From: an uncultured bacterium
Lineage (GTDB): Bacteria; Bacteroidota; Bacteroidia; Chitinophagales; CAIODY01
NCBI GenBank assembly: GCA_903857255.1
Contig: CAIODY010000008.1
Span: forward strand, 1 to 40,250
DNA length: 40,250 nt
Direction of reading: 5' to 3'
Both the position numbers and the translations under genes were made by a program. The stretch's first letter is position 1. Each line of letters opens with the position of its first letter. Positions 7,989 to 15,413 of this stretch are shown here, piece by piece. Below the pieces are notes generated by a model. That model worked only from the letters and a program-made list of their open reading frames with translations. It was not told the DNA's origin and ran no database searches.

Positions 7989-9911
7989 TTGAAAAATTTT
8001 TGTTCAAAAAATATTCCAATTGGTTTTAGCAGAAAAATATTTCTTCTGTTAATGCTATTATTTGCCCAAATTACCAATGCACAAGAGCGTTTGACGAGTT
8101 ACGATTTTCATGTTCATCATAAAATATCGAACCCTAATGCACGATTGAAAAGTAGTACAACGCTTTTACAATTACCCTTTTTCGATGATTTTGTTCAAAA
8201 CAAAATTTATCCTGTAACTGATGATAATCCGAATCCGAAATTGTGGATTAATTCGGGTGCATTTGTAAATTTTAATTATCCCATCAATGCACCATCGTAT
8301 GGTTGTGTTACGCTGGATGGCTTGGCTGGCAACGGTTCGCCATATTCTTATGTTGCAATGGCAAATGGTGGTGCTGATACTTTAACATCGCAACCGATTA
8401 ATTTATCAAAAAACAAAATTGGTGATTCAATCTATTTAAGTTTCTTTTTTGAACCCGAAGGCAATGGCGATTATCCTGATTTAGGTGATTCATTGATTTT
8501 AGAATTTTATGCTAATGGCAGAAAAGATACAGGCTGGGTGCAGGTTTGGTCGCACGATGGTTATTCCAGTGACCCTAAAATTGATTCATTTACACAAGTA
8601 ATTATTCCTGTTGCTGATTCCATGTATTTAGATTCTTTCTTTCAATTTCGATTTAGAAATTATGCTACATTGAGCGGCAACAACGACCATTGGCACATTG
8701 ATTATGTGAAAATAGATACAGGCAGACGCTACAATAGTTTCGACATTAAAGATGTTGCAATTACTAATATTCCAACCCGACCATTAAAAAATTATTTTCA
8801 CATGCCTTGGAATCAGTTTGAAGCAAACGTTTCGAGCGAAATGGGAAATTCAGTGAGCTATGGTATTTTTAACAGTAATGTAAGTACCCAAAATATTGGC
8901 TCTGGATGCTTGGTTACAAATAGTTTGGGCATTGATTCGTCTTATACGCCTTATTCAAATAACATTCCTACCGATTCAGTATTTACCTATTCTATCGCAC
9001 TACCCTATCGTATTCCAAGCAATTTGCCACAAGATGTTTATTGCAACCGATTTGTGAATGAGCAATTTTACTTCATTTCACCAAGTTCTAATACCAACAA
9101 TTTTTTAGGCAATGACACTTTAAATTATCATCAATTTTTTACTAACTATTTTTCTTACGATGATGGAACAGCAGAAAAAGCTTGGGATGTAAGAGGAACT
9201 TTAAGCGAAGCAGCATTAGAATACAATTTAAATATTCCCGATACTTTAAAGGCAATACAAATACATTGGGCTCACATGAATGTTGACCAGACTACCGAAT
9301 TAATAAATCTAATGGTTTGGCAATCACTCGATTTGGTAAATAGTGTTAATGATGTGGTTTTGCATACCGAAGCATTTGCCAAGCCAATATATGTAGATAG
9401 CATGAATGGCTTTAGTACTTATGTTTTAGATACAGCACAAGCTCTGCCGGCTGGAAAATTCTACATCGGATTCAAACAATTGATTGATTCAGTCAATATT
9501 GGTTTTGATGTGAATGATGTTTCCAATCCTCATTTATATTACAAAACCACAGATGGTTCAAGTAATGATTGGGACACTACTAAATTTGGTCGTAATGGTT
9601 CTATCATGATGCGACCTATGTTTGGCAAATGTATTCCACAAGGCACAGGCGTTGAAAATATTGCAAGCCAGAAAAATAAAATCATTTTGTACCCGAACCC
9701 AACTGATGCGGCAACAACTATTCAAATGCCTTATCAAAGCAATTGGAATATTGCAGTGTTCAATATGCAAGGCGAAATGATTATGCAAAATAATTTTAGT
9801 GAAAACCATGCTACGCTTAGTTTGAATAAGTTTTCAGATGGCGCTTATTTTGTTCGAGCAACTGATTTGATTAAAGGAAAAATATTTTCTGATAAAATCA
9901 TCAAACAATAA
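7989..9911 (+). CDS. T9SS-secreted protein of unknown function
   Basis: A 640-residue secreted protein. A signal peptide with an Arg/Lys start and the core IFLLLMLLFAQITNAQ ends near residue 32. The body is rich in Asp, Asn, Ser and Tyr and is probably beta-structured (phrases such as FFDDFVQN and WHIDYVKIDTG), without an enzymatic motif I recognise. The C-terminal 75-80 residues are a type A T9SS sorting domain (ILYPNPTDAATTI, then GAYFVRATD and a basic end). The start is TTG at 7989, the first in-frame start after the PASTA gene stop; the next Met is inside the hydrophobic core. Related Bacteroidota proteins are usually annotated only by their sorting domain. Surface location is inferred. 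Confidence 0.8.
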   Translation: MKNFCSKNIPIGFSRKIFLLLMLLFAQITNAQERLTSYDFHVHHKISNPNARLKSSTTLLQLPFFDDFVQNKIYPVTDDNPNPKLWINSGAFVNFNYPINAPSYGCVTLDGLAGNGSPYSYVAMANGGADTLTSQPINLSKNKIGDSIYLSFFFEPEGNGDYPDLGDSLILEFYANGRKDTGWVQVWSHDGYSSDPKIDSFTQVIIPVADSMYLDSFFQFRFRNYATLSGNNDHWHIDYVKIDTGRRYNSFDIKDVAITNIPTRPLKNYFHMPWNQFEANVSSEMGNSVSYGIFNSNVSTQNIGSGCLVTNSLGIDSSYTPYSNNIPTDSVFTYSIALPYRIPSNLPQDVYCNRFVNEQFYFISPSSNTNNFLGNDTLNYHQFFTNYFSYDDGTAEKAWDVRGTLSEAALEYNLNIPDTLKAIQIHWAHMNVDQTTELINLMVWQSLDLVNSVNDVVLHTEAFAKPIYVDSMNGFSTYVLDTAQALPAGKFYIGFKQLIDSVNIGFDVNDVSNPHLYYKTTDGSSNDWDTTKFGRNGSIMMRPMFGKCIPQGTGVENIASQKNKIILYPNPTDAATTIQMPYQSNWNIAVFNMQGEMIMQNNFSENHATLSLNKFSDGAYFVRATDLIKGKIFSDKIIKQ

Positions 9912-9947
9912 TTTGCATCGTTTCTTTGCAATCGAAATCTATTTTCA

Positions 9948-11078
9948 ATGAAATTTACTGTAGAAAAAATGGATGCAAAATCCAATGCACGAGCTGGCGA
10001 AATTGAAACAGCTCATGGCAAAATTCAAACGCCAATTTTTATGCCAGTAGGTACAGTTGGCACCGTGAAAGCTGTGCAGCAACAGGATTTGAAAGATATT
10101 ATCAATGCTCAAATAATTTTAGGTAACACTTATCATTTGTATTTGCGCCCAGGCACAAATATTTTGGAACAGGCTGGTGGCTTGCATAAATTTATGAATT
10201 GGGACAGACCAATTTTAACCGATAGTGGCGGTTATCAAGTTTATTCATTGGCGCATCGGCGCAAATTAAAAGAAGAAGGTGTAACCTTTCAATCGCATAT
10301 TGATGGCAGCCGACACATGTTTAGTCCCGAACGAGCGATGGACATACAACGCAGTATTGGTGGCGATATTATCATGGCGTTTGACGAATGCACACCATAC
10401 CCTTGCGAAAAAAAATACGCCGAAAAATCAATGCTCATGACTCATCGTTGGTTAGATAGATGTATCACACAATTCGATTCTACCGAACCAAAATATGGTT
10501 ATGAACAAACTTTATTTCCCATTGTGCAAGGCAGCGTTTACAACGATTTGCGAAAACAATCGGCTGAATACATTGCCTCCAAATGCAGAGATGGCAACGC
10601 CATTGGCGGTTTATCAGTGGGCGAACCTGCTGAAATAATGTATGAAATCACACAACAAGTTTGTGAAATTTTGCCAAAAGATAAACCTCGATACTTAATG
10701 GGCGTAGGCACACCAGCCAATATTTTAGAGTGTATTGGTTTGGGAATTGATATGATGGATTGTGTGATGCCTACCCGAAATGCCCGAAATGGCGGGCTTT
10801 TCACAGCAAATGGCATTATTAATATTAAAAACAAAAAGTGGGAAAATGATTTTTCGCCGATTGATGAAATGTCCGAAAGCCCCATGAGCAGGCAGTTTAG
10901 CAAAGCTTATTTGAATCATCTAAAACGTAGTGATGAAATTTTAGCTGCGATGATTAGCAGTGTTCATAATCTTAGTTTTTATTTGTGGTTGGTTCGAGAA
11001 GCCCGCCAACATATCGTTTTAGGCGATTTTGCCGAATGGAAAAATGTGATGATTCCTCGATTGCAACAAAAACTTTAA
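9948..11078 (+). CDS. tgt: tRNA-guanine transglycosylase (queuine tRNA-ribosyltransferase)
   Basis: Exchanges guanine 34 for the queuosine precursor preQ1 in tRNAs with GUN anticodons. The 376-residue TIM-barrel protein keeps the catalytic parts: LTDSGGYQVYS with Asp92, AFDECTP with Asp146, VQGSVYNDLR, GGLSVGEP, and DCVMPTRNARNG with Asp271 as likely nucleophile. The zinc site is altered. Where other bacterial enzymes have a CxCxxC cluster after DFSPIDE, this one has Ser309, Ser311 and Ser314; the later His (VHN, His340) is kept. I recall Bacteroidota enzymes in general lacking these cysteines, so this is probably a lineage trait rather than damage. The ATG at 9948 gives the normal N-terminus. 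tRNA-Pro lies downstream on the same strand. Confidence 0.92.
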   Translation: MKFTVEKMDAKSNARAGEIETAHGKIQTPIFMPVGTVGTVKAVQQQDLKDIINAQIILGNTYHLYLRPGTNILEQAGGLHKFMNWDRPILTDSGGYQVYSLAHRRKLKEEGVTFQSHIDGSRHMFSPERAMDIQRSIGGDIIMAFDECTPYPCEKKYAEKSMLMTHRWLDRCITQFDSTEPKYGYEQTLFPIVQGSVYNDLRKQSAEYIASKCRDGNAIGGLSVGEPAEIMYEITQQVCEILPKDKPRYLMGVGTPANILECIGLGIDMMDCVMPTRNARNGGLFTANGIINIKNKKWENDFSPIDEMSESPMSRQFSKAYLNHLKRSDEILAAMISSVHNLSFYLWLVREARQHIVLGDFAEWKNVMIPRLQQKL

Positions 11079-11118
11079 TTTTTTTTGAAGAAATATTTTC
11101 AAAACTGATTGTAAATAT

Positions 11119-11126
11119 TACCTTTG
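11119..11126 (+). promoter_or_regulatory. -7 promoter element of tRNA-Pro
   Basis: TACCTTTG matches TAnnTTTG exactly and ends 19 bases before the mature tRNA 5' end. The -33 region has only a weak TTTTC at 11096-11100, 18-19 bases upstream. Together with the terminator after the tRNA, this makes an independent transcription unit. Confidence 0.55.
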
Positions 11127-11145
11127 CAGTCCTTAAAAAAGAAAT

Positions 11146-11220
11146 CGAGGTGTAGCGTAGCTTGGTTATCGCGCCTGGTTTGGGACCAGGAGGTCGCAAG
11201 TTCGAATCTTGCCACCTCGA
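11146..11220 (+). tRNA. tRNA-Pro (anticodon TGG)
   Basis: The cloverleaf can be folded by hand. The acceptor stem is CGAGGTG with CACCTCG, followed by discriminator A at 11220. The D arm includes TAGCTTGGTTATCGC. The anticodon stem is CCTGG/CCAGG around the loop TTTGGGA, giving anticodon TGG. The T arm is GCAAG-TTCGAAT-CTTGC. The length is 75 bases including the discriminator. The 3' CCA is not encoded (CTT follows), so it must be added after transcription. The sequence is close in layout to bacterial tRNA-Pro(UGG), which reads CCN codons. Confidence 0.96.
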
Positions 11221-11225
11221 CTTTT

Positions 11226-11260
11226 AAAAGTTCATCAATATTTGATTGATGAACTTTTTT
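11226..11260 (+). terminator. intrinsic terminator after tRNA-Pro
   Basis: A perfect 14-bp stem (11226-11239 with 11245-11258) around the loop ATTTG, continuing into a T run (11255-11261). It lies 5 bases after the tRNA and fits a Rho-independent terminator. The A-rich 5' arm means it may also work for the minus-strand cvpA-like gene that ends at 11277. Confidence 0.85.
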
Positions 11261-11276
11261 TATGCTGTTTTTTTAC

Positions 11277-11792
11277 TTAATTATTTAATCCTTGCAGATA
11301 ATTTTTCAACTCCATCCACCAAATTTTTAACGGCGGAATTATTTTTCCAAAATTTTCTACTACAAAATGTCCAACCGGTTGAATGAATTTCAACACATGC
11401 GATTCAGCCATAGCAGCAGGTTTGATGATATTCACTTGCATTAGCAACCAAGTGATGCTGCTAAAAATTATTAAACCAACTAACATTCCAATTGCGCCAC
11501 CAATCAGTTTGTTGATGAAATTTATTTGCGCCAATTCCAACAAACTCTCTATCAGTTTCCCAATTAATCTGAATAAAAAAATCACAGCAATGAATAATAA
11601 AATGTAGCAAACGATGGGTGCATAAACACTTTTCCAATTTACCCACTGAATAAATTGTTTGGTAAAAAACATGGTTGCAAAAATTGCAGCAATGTAACCA
11701 ATCAAGCCGAAAACTGCCATCACCAAGCCTTTTGAGTAGCCTCGGTAAAAGCAGTACAAAATAAACAAGCAAAAAAGAATGTCGATTATCAT
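11277..11792 (-). CDS. CvpA family membrane protein
   Basis: A 171-residue inner-membrane protein with four hydrophobic segments, at about residues 3-20, 26-44, 60-82 and 100-122. Family features are the opening DILFCLFILYCFYRGYSKG with the RGYxKG turn and the central GKLIESLLELAQINFINKLIGG. The CvpA family was named for colicin V production in E. coli, but its general job is unsettled; links to envelope or purine metabolism have been proposed. No operon partner points to a specific role. It follows the YdfG-like SDR gene on the same strand, separated by a 15-bp palindrome that may end the upstream transcript. The ATG at 11792 opens directly into the first membrane helix. Confidence 0.75.
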   Translation of the reverse strand: MIIDILFCLFILYCFYRGYSKGLVMAVFGLIGYIAAIFATMFFTKQFIQWVNWKSVYAPIVCYILLFIAVIFLFRLIGKLIESLLELAQINFINKLIGGAIGMLVGLIIFSSITWLLMQVNIIKPAAMAESHVLKFIQPVGHFVVENFGKIIPPLKIWWMELKNYLQGLNN

Positions 11793-11803
11793 AAATGAAG
11801 TTG

Positions 11804-11836
11804 AGGTTAGGCGAACTTTTGAAGTTCGCCTAACCT
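11804..11836. terminator. 15-bp perfect hairpin between SDR and cvpA-like genes
   Basis: AGGTTAGGCGAACTT (11804-11818) pairs perfectly with 11822-11836 around TTG. It abuts the stop codon of the minus-strand SDR gene. The nearest T run is on the plus-strand side (11844-11849), so as a minus-strand terminator it lacks a clear U tract. It could be a factor-assisted terminator, an mRNA end stabiliser or a dispersed repeat. Confidence 0.5.
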
Positions 11837-12598
11837 TTAATTATTTTTTCTTGAATAATGCGAATCAGCTTGTGTAACAGGTGTTACAACCAAATCATTG
11901 ATGCAAACTGCAGCTGGTTGCTGACTGCAAAACCAAGTAATGTCAGCAATATTTTCAGCATAAAGTGGCATAAAACCTGCATAAATTGATTTTGCTTTTT
12001 CCTCATCGCCTTTGAAACGAACTAATGAAAATTCTGTTTCGGCAGCACCCGGATGAATAGCCGTAACTTTAATATTAAACGGTAGCATATCAATTCGCAT
12101 GGCTTCGTTTAATGCGCCCACAGCATGTTTGGTGGCGCAATACACATTACCTCGAGGGTAAACATACTTGGCTGCAATGGAACCAATATTGAAAATATGA
12201 CCTTGTTTGCGTTCAATCATCCAAGGTGAAATGGTTCGTGTTACATACAACAATCCCTTCAAATTGGTATCAATCATTTGTTCCCAATCATCAATATTTC
12301 CGTTTTGAATTTCGCTCAAGCCTGCGGCTAATCCGGCATTGTTGACTAAAATATCAATCGCCTTCCATTCCTTCGGAATGGCTTCCAAAGCAGTTTCTAC
12401 AGCTTTTCTGTTTTGAATATCAAAAGCTGAAATCAAAACTTTGATGCCGAATTTATTTTCCAATTCGGTTTTTAAATTTTGTAAACGCTCTATTCTTCTG
12501 CCACAAGCAATAATGTTATAACCACCTGCTGCAAATTTTTCAGCAATGGCTTTACCAAATCCCGAAGTAGCTCCTGTGATAAAAATGATTTTGTTCAT
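11837..12598 (-). CDS. YdfG-like short-chain dehydrogenase
   Basis: An NAD(P)-dependent short-chain dehydrogenase/reductase of 253 residues, probably acting on 3-hydroxy acids or serine-like substrates, as E. coli YdfG does. The cofactor motif TGATSGFG (residues 8-15) carries the Phe typical of the YdfG group. NNAG is at 86-89, and the catalytic Ser140, Tyr153 and Lys157 are in place. CGRR after the second strand favours NADPH. The length is normal. The ATG at 12598 is used; a -7-like TTATTTTG (12611-12604) with TTG at 12633-12631 lies directly upstream, which would give almost no leader. The exact substrate cannot be told from sequence. Confidence 0.82.
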   Translation of the reverse strand: MNKIIFITGATSGFGKAIAEKFAAGGYNIIACGRRIERLQNLKTELENKFGIKVLISAFDIQNRKAVETALEAIPKEWKAIDILVNNAGLAAGLSEIQNGNIDDWEQMIDTNLKGLLYVTRTISPWMIERKQGHIFNIGSIAAKYVYPRGNVYCATKHAVGALNEAMRIDMLPFNIKVTAIHPGAAETEFSLVRFKGDEEKAKSIYAGFMPLYAENIADITWFCSQQPAAVCINDLVVTPVTQADSHYSRKNN

Positions 12599-12637
12599 GG
12601 CTGCAAAATAAGCACACTGTTTTTTTAAACCAATAAA

Positions 12638-12901
12638 TTATTCAGTAGAATAGGTTTCTAGAAAATATGCAAATAAATCTGGTTCAAAAGAAATTTTATT
12701 CTCTAACAAATTGTTCAACTTGTCAATTGCTTTTTCATCAAGTGGATAAGGGTCGAAAAGCAAAGGGTCGTCTTCTTTCCCTGCAACAATTGTCAAAAGA
12801 AATTCGTCAGAAATTTCATTCAAATTATACTCTCGAATGAATTCATCTGTAGCAATGCTATAAAGTGTAATGGTTCTGATTAGCCTATAATCATGATTCA
12901 C
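12638..12901 (-). CDS. small acidic hypothetical protein
   Basis: An 87-residue acidic protein that I do not recognise. It has no signal peptide, membrane segment or zinc motif. Two halves can be seen: a beta-like start (YRLIRTITLYSIATDEFIREY) with alternating hydrophobic residues, and an acidic, helical C-terminal half rich in Leu, Asp and Glu. The only plausible start is GTG at 12901, since no in-frame ATG exists in the first third. A perfect -7 element lies 4 bases upstream, which supports real expression and suggests a leaderless mRNA. The SDR gene follows 39 bases downstream. An immunity-type or regulatory protein is possible, but nothing shows it. Confidence 0.5.
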   Translation of the reverse strand: MNHDYRLIRTITLYSIATDEFIREYNLNEISDEFLLTIVAGKEDDPLLFDPYPLDEKAIDKLNNLLENKISFEPDLFAYFLETYSTE

Positions 12902-12905
12902 AATC

Positions 12906-12935
12906 CAAAGTTAATCGAATTATCAATCCGACAAA
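12906..12935 (-). promoter_or_regulatory. candidate promoter of the small hypothetical gene
   Basis: On the minus strand TAACTTTG (12913-12906) fits TAnnTTTG exactly, with TTTG at 12935-12932 as -33 and an 18-base spacer. Its -33 region overlaps that of the divergent carboxylase promoter. Confidence 0.5.
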
Positions 12936-12936
12936 A

Positions 12937-12963
12937 TTGTGAATTTCATTTCCCTTACTTTTG
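12937..12963 (+). promoter_or_regulatory. candidate promoter of the acyl-CoA carboxylase gene
   Basis: TACTTTTG at 12956-12963 fits TAnnTTTG exactly. TTG at 12937-12939 lies 16 bases upstream, a little short for a -33 element. The leader to the ATG at 13017 would be about 45 bases and contains the 9-bp direct repeat ACTAATAAC. Confidence 0.45.
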
Positions 12964-12974
12964 CATCTCATTTT

Positions 12975-13004
12975 ACTAATAACCAATAACAAGTAACTAA
13001 TAAC
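12975..13004 (+). repeat. direct repeat ACTAATAAC in the carboxylase leader
   Basis: ACTAATAAC occurs at 12975-12983 and 12996-13004, 21 bases apart (two helical turns), in a low-complexity TAAC-rich stretch. A related sequence in reverse orientation lies after the carboxylase gene at 14664-14678 (13 of 15 bases identical to 12976-12990). Confidence 0.6.
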
Positions 13005-13016
13005 TTTCTTCAAACA

Positions 13017-14645
13017 ATGACCGATTTAACTTTCAATAAAAACGACGATGCGATGCGTTTGCTGATTAGCGAAGCAAAAAAACGATTTGAAAAAATTCAA
13101 TTAGGCGGCGGACAAAAAAGCATTGACAAATTGCACGAAAAAGGCAAACTCACTGCCCGTGAACGTATTGAGGCTTTGCTCGATAAAAACAAACCACAGT
13201 TTGAAATGGGTGCTTTTGTGGGTTATGAGATGTATCCCGAACATGGTGGATGCCCTGCTGGTGGTGTTGTTGTGGTGTTGGGTTATATCGCTGGTCGTCA
13301 GTGTATGGTGGTAGCAAATGATGCTACAGTTAAAAGTGGTGCATGGTTTCCAATCACTGGCAAAAAGAATTTAAGAGCACAGGAAATTGCAATGGAAAAT
13401 CATATCCCGATTATTTATTTGGTGGATAGCGCAGGAATTTATTTGCCCTTGCAGGAAGATATTTTTGCTGATAAAGAACACTTCGGCAGAATGTTTCGCA
13501 ACAATGCAGTGATGAGTAGCAAAGGTATTCCTCAAATTTCTGCCATCATGGGTGCATGTGTGGCTGGCGGTGCATACTTGCCTATTATGAGCGATGAAGC
13601 ATTGATTGTAGAAGGCACAGGTAGTATTTTCTTGGCTGGTCCGTTTTTGGTGAAAGCTGCAATCGGCGAAAACATTGATGTAGAAACGCTTGGCGGCGCA
13701 ACAACTACAACAGAAATCAGCGGTGTTACCGATTACAAAATGAAAAACGATGACGAATGTTTGAAACAGATTCGTAGTCTGGTTAGTAAAATGGGACACA
13801 AAGGCAATGCAGGTTTCGACCGTATTGAAAGTGTAAAACCATTGAAAGACGAAAAAGAAATTTATGGTTTGTTCCCAACCGATGGCAAACCTTATGACAT
13901 GAGAGAAATCATCGAGCGAATGGTGGATAATAGTGAGTTGGATGAATACAAAGAAAATTATGGCAAAACAATTATCTGTGGTTATGCTCGTATTGATGGA
14001 TGGAGTGTGGGCATAGTGGCTAACAACCGCAAGATTGTAAAAAGTGCAAAAGGCGAAGTGCAAATGGGTGGCGTTATTTACAGCGATTCGGCAGATAAGG
14101 CGGCACGATTTATTATGAATTGCAATCAGAAAAATATTCCGTTGGTGTTCTTGCAAGATGCTACAGGCTTTATGGTGGGCAGTCGTAGCGAACATGGCGG
14201 CATTATAAAAGATGGTGCAAAACTGGTGAATGCGATGAGCAATTCTGTAGTGCCAAAATTTACGGTGGTGGTTGGAAACAGCTATGGAGCAGCTAATTAT
14301 GCCATGTGTGGCAAAGCTTACGACCCACGATTGATTGTGGCTTGGCCTACTGCAAAAATAGCGGTGATGGGCGGCGAACAAGCAGCTAAAACTTTATTGC
14401 AAATACAAGTAGCAAGCATGAAAGCGAAAGGAAAAGAAATTACACCCGAAGAAGAAAGGGAAATGCTGAAAACCATTACCGACCGTTACAACAGCCAAAC
14501 AACGCCTTACTACGCTGCCTCACGTTTGTGGGTAGATGCGATTATTGACCCATTGGATACTCGAAAAATTTTGTCGATGGGAATTGAAATGGCAAACCAC
14601 AACCCTGAAGTGAAACGCTATAATGTTGGTGTGTTGCAGGTTTGA
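13017..14645 (+). CDS. acyl-CoA carboxylase beta subunit (methylcrotonyl-CoA carboxylase-like)
   Basis: The carboxyltransferase subunit of a biotin-dependent acyl-CoA carboxylase. It moves the carboxyl group from carboxybiotin to an acyl-CoA. The 542 residues contain two crotonase-fold halves, with GACVAGGAYLPIMSDEA in the first and the acyl-CoA/biotin site GNSYGAANYAMCGKAYDPR in the second. Features such as GAWFPITGKKNLRAQEIA, LQEDIFADKEHFGRMF, NNAVMSSKGIPQ and ETLGGATTTTEISGVTDY match methylcrotonyl-CoA carboxylase (leucine breakdown) better than propionyl-CoA carboxylase. The biotin carboxylase/carrier subunit is not adjacent. The gene stands alone behind its own promoter, with a divergent small gene upstream. 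A geranyl-CoA or broader acyl-CoA substrate is possible. Confidence 0.87.
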   Translation: MTDLTFNKNDDAMRLLISEAKKRFEKIQLGGGQKSIDKLHEKGKLTARERIEALLDKNKPQFEMGAFVGYEMYPEHGGCPAGGVVVVLGYIAGRQCMVVANDATVKSGAWFPITGKKNLRAQEIAMENHIPIIYLVDSAGIYLPLQEDIFADKEHFGRMFRNNAVMSSKGIPQISAIMGACVAGGAYLPIMSDEALIVEGTGSIFLAGPFLVKAAIGENIDVETLGGATTTTEISGVTDYKMKNDDECLKQIRSLVSKMGHKGNAGFDRIESVKPLKDEKEIYGLFPTDGKPYDMREIIERMVDNSELDEYKENYGKTIICGYARIDGWSVGIVANNRKIVKSAKGEVQMGGVIYSDSADKAARFIMNCNQKNIPLVFLQDATGFMVGSRSEHGGIIKDGAKLVNAMSNSVVPKFTVVVGNSYGAANYAMCGKAYDPRLIVAWPTAKIAVMGGEQAAKTLLQIQVASMKAKGKEITPEEEREMLKTITDRYNSQTTPYYAASRLWVDAIIDPLDTRKILSMGIEMANHNPEVKRYNVGVLQV

Positions 14646-14663
14646 TGAAGTGATGAGTTTTGA

Positions 14664-14678
14664 GTGATTGGTTATAAG
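14664..14678 (-). repeat. inverted copy of the TAACCAAT element after the carboxylase gene
   Basis: Read on the minus strand this is CTTATAACCAATCAC, differing at two positions from CTAATAACCAATAAC at 12976-12990. The two copies flank the carboxylase gene in opposite orientation. It lies in the 50-base gap before the next lipoprotein gene. Confidence 0.45.
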
Positions 14679-14695
14679 TTTCTAGTTTTAAAAAG

Positions 14696-15355
14696 ATGAA
14701 AATATTGGTCAAACATTTTTTCGTGATTATTTTTTTTGCTTGTGCGATTTGTTCTTGTACAACAAAAAATGTTATTCCAAATGGAATGATTTCGCAAACT
14801 ATTTATGATTCTATTGATTCAATAAAAATAACTTTTTGCATTGATAAATCTTTCGACACACTTTATAAATGGCATGCAAGCAGCTGCAATAGTTATGATT
14901 CGAAATCAGTTTTTCAATTTCAAAATAAAGGAACAATATTTATTAGAGCACCATATTGCTTTGATACCTTAACAGACTATCAAATTAAACATTTTGCAAT
15001 AAGGCATTTCAGTATTGGAATTCGAAACAAAAAAGAAAAGTTTAGAAGTCCATCAGAAGTTGATTCCCTTTTATGCAGAATTAATAAATTGTCTTTAAAA
15101 AGAGAAAAAGATAATAATTGGAACTTCAATGGTTTTGATTTAGATACAATGCTTTTTAATAATCAGTTAAAATTTGCTGCCAGATTTGTAAAAAAAGATA
15201 CCCGACCAAAGTCTAGCTCAGATATTTCAGCCAACACTTTTTTTGACAATCATGAAATTACTATCAAAATAAGCAATTCAGTAGATGATGATTCTGTTTG
15301 GTTAGCAAAATCTCTTTTTTCAATTCAATCTATGAAATTTGAAAAGTTTAAATAA
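14696..15355 (+). CDS. hypothetical lipoprotein
   Basis: A 219-residue protein with a clear lipoprotein signal: basic start, hydrophobic core, and ICSC with Cys21 as the likely lipidated residue. The mature part is polar, rich in Lys, Asp, Ser and Phe, with no enzymatic motif I recognise. Phrases such as YDSIDSIKITFCIDKSFDTL and IKISNSVDDDSVW suggest alternating beta strands. It lies 50 bases after the carboxylase gene and ends 58 bases before the preferred GTG start of the GH18 gene. Cotranscription with the chitinase is likely but not proven. The function is unknown. Confidence 0.65.
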   Translation: MKILVKHFFVIIFFACAICSCTTKNVIPNGMISQTIYDSIDSIKITFCIDKSFDTLYKWHASSCNSYDSKSVFQFQNKGTIFIRAPYCFDTLTDYQIKHFAIRHFSIGIRNKKEKFRSPSEVDSLLCRINKLSLKREKDNNWNFNGFDLDTMLFNNQLKFAARFVKKDTRPKSSSDISANTFFDNHEITIKISNSVDDDSVWLAKSLFSIQSMKFEKFK

Positions 15356-15413
15356 CTCAAAGATTACAATAAATTATAAAATTGGAATTGATGTTTTTGA
15401 TTTATTTTACATC

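Noticed and set aside
10538-10903. Minus-strand frame of 121 codons inside tgt
   Set aside because: It is antisense to the conserved catalytic part of Tgt and has no recognisable protein pattern.
13371-14381. Long minus-strand reading frame (336 codons) opposite the carboxylase gene
   Set aside because: It is fully antisense to a well-supported enzyme gene. Its translation is rich in His, Cys, Thr and Phe with no domain pattern, as expected when the opposite strand of a biased gene happens to lack stops.
15339-15413. Upstream ATG start for the GH18 chitinase
   Set aside because: It would put 25 polar residues before the signal peptide and overlap the previous gene. The GTG at 15414 gives a normal signal sequence.
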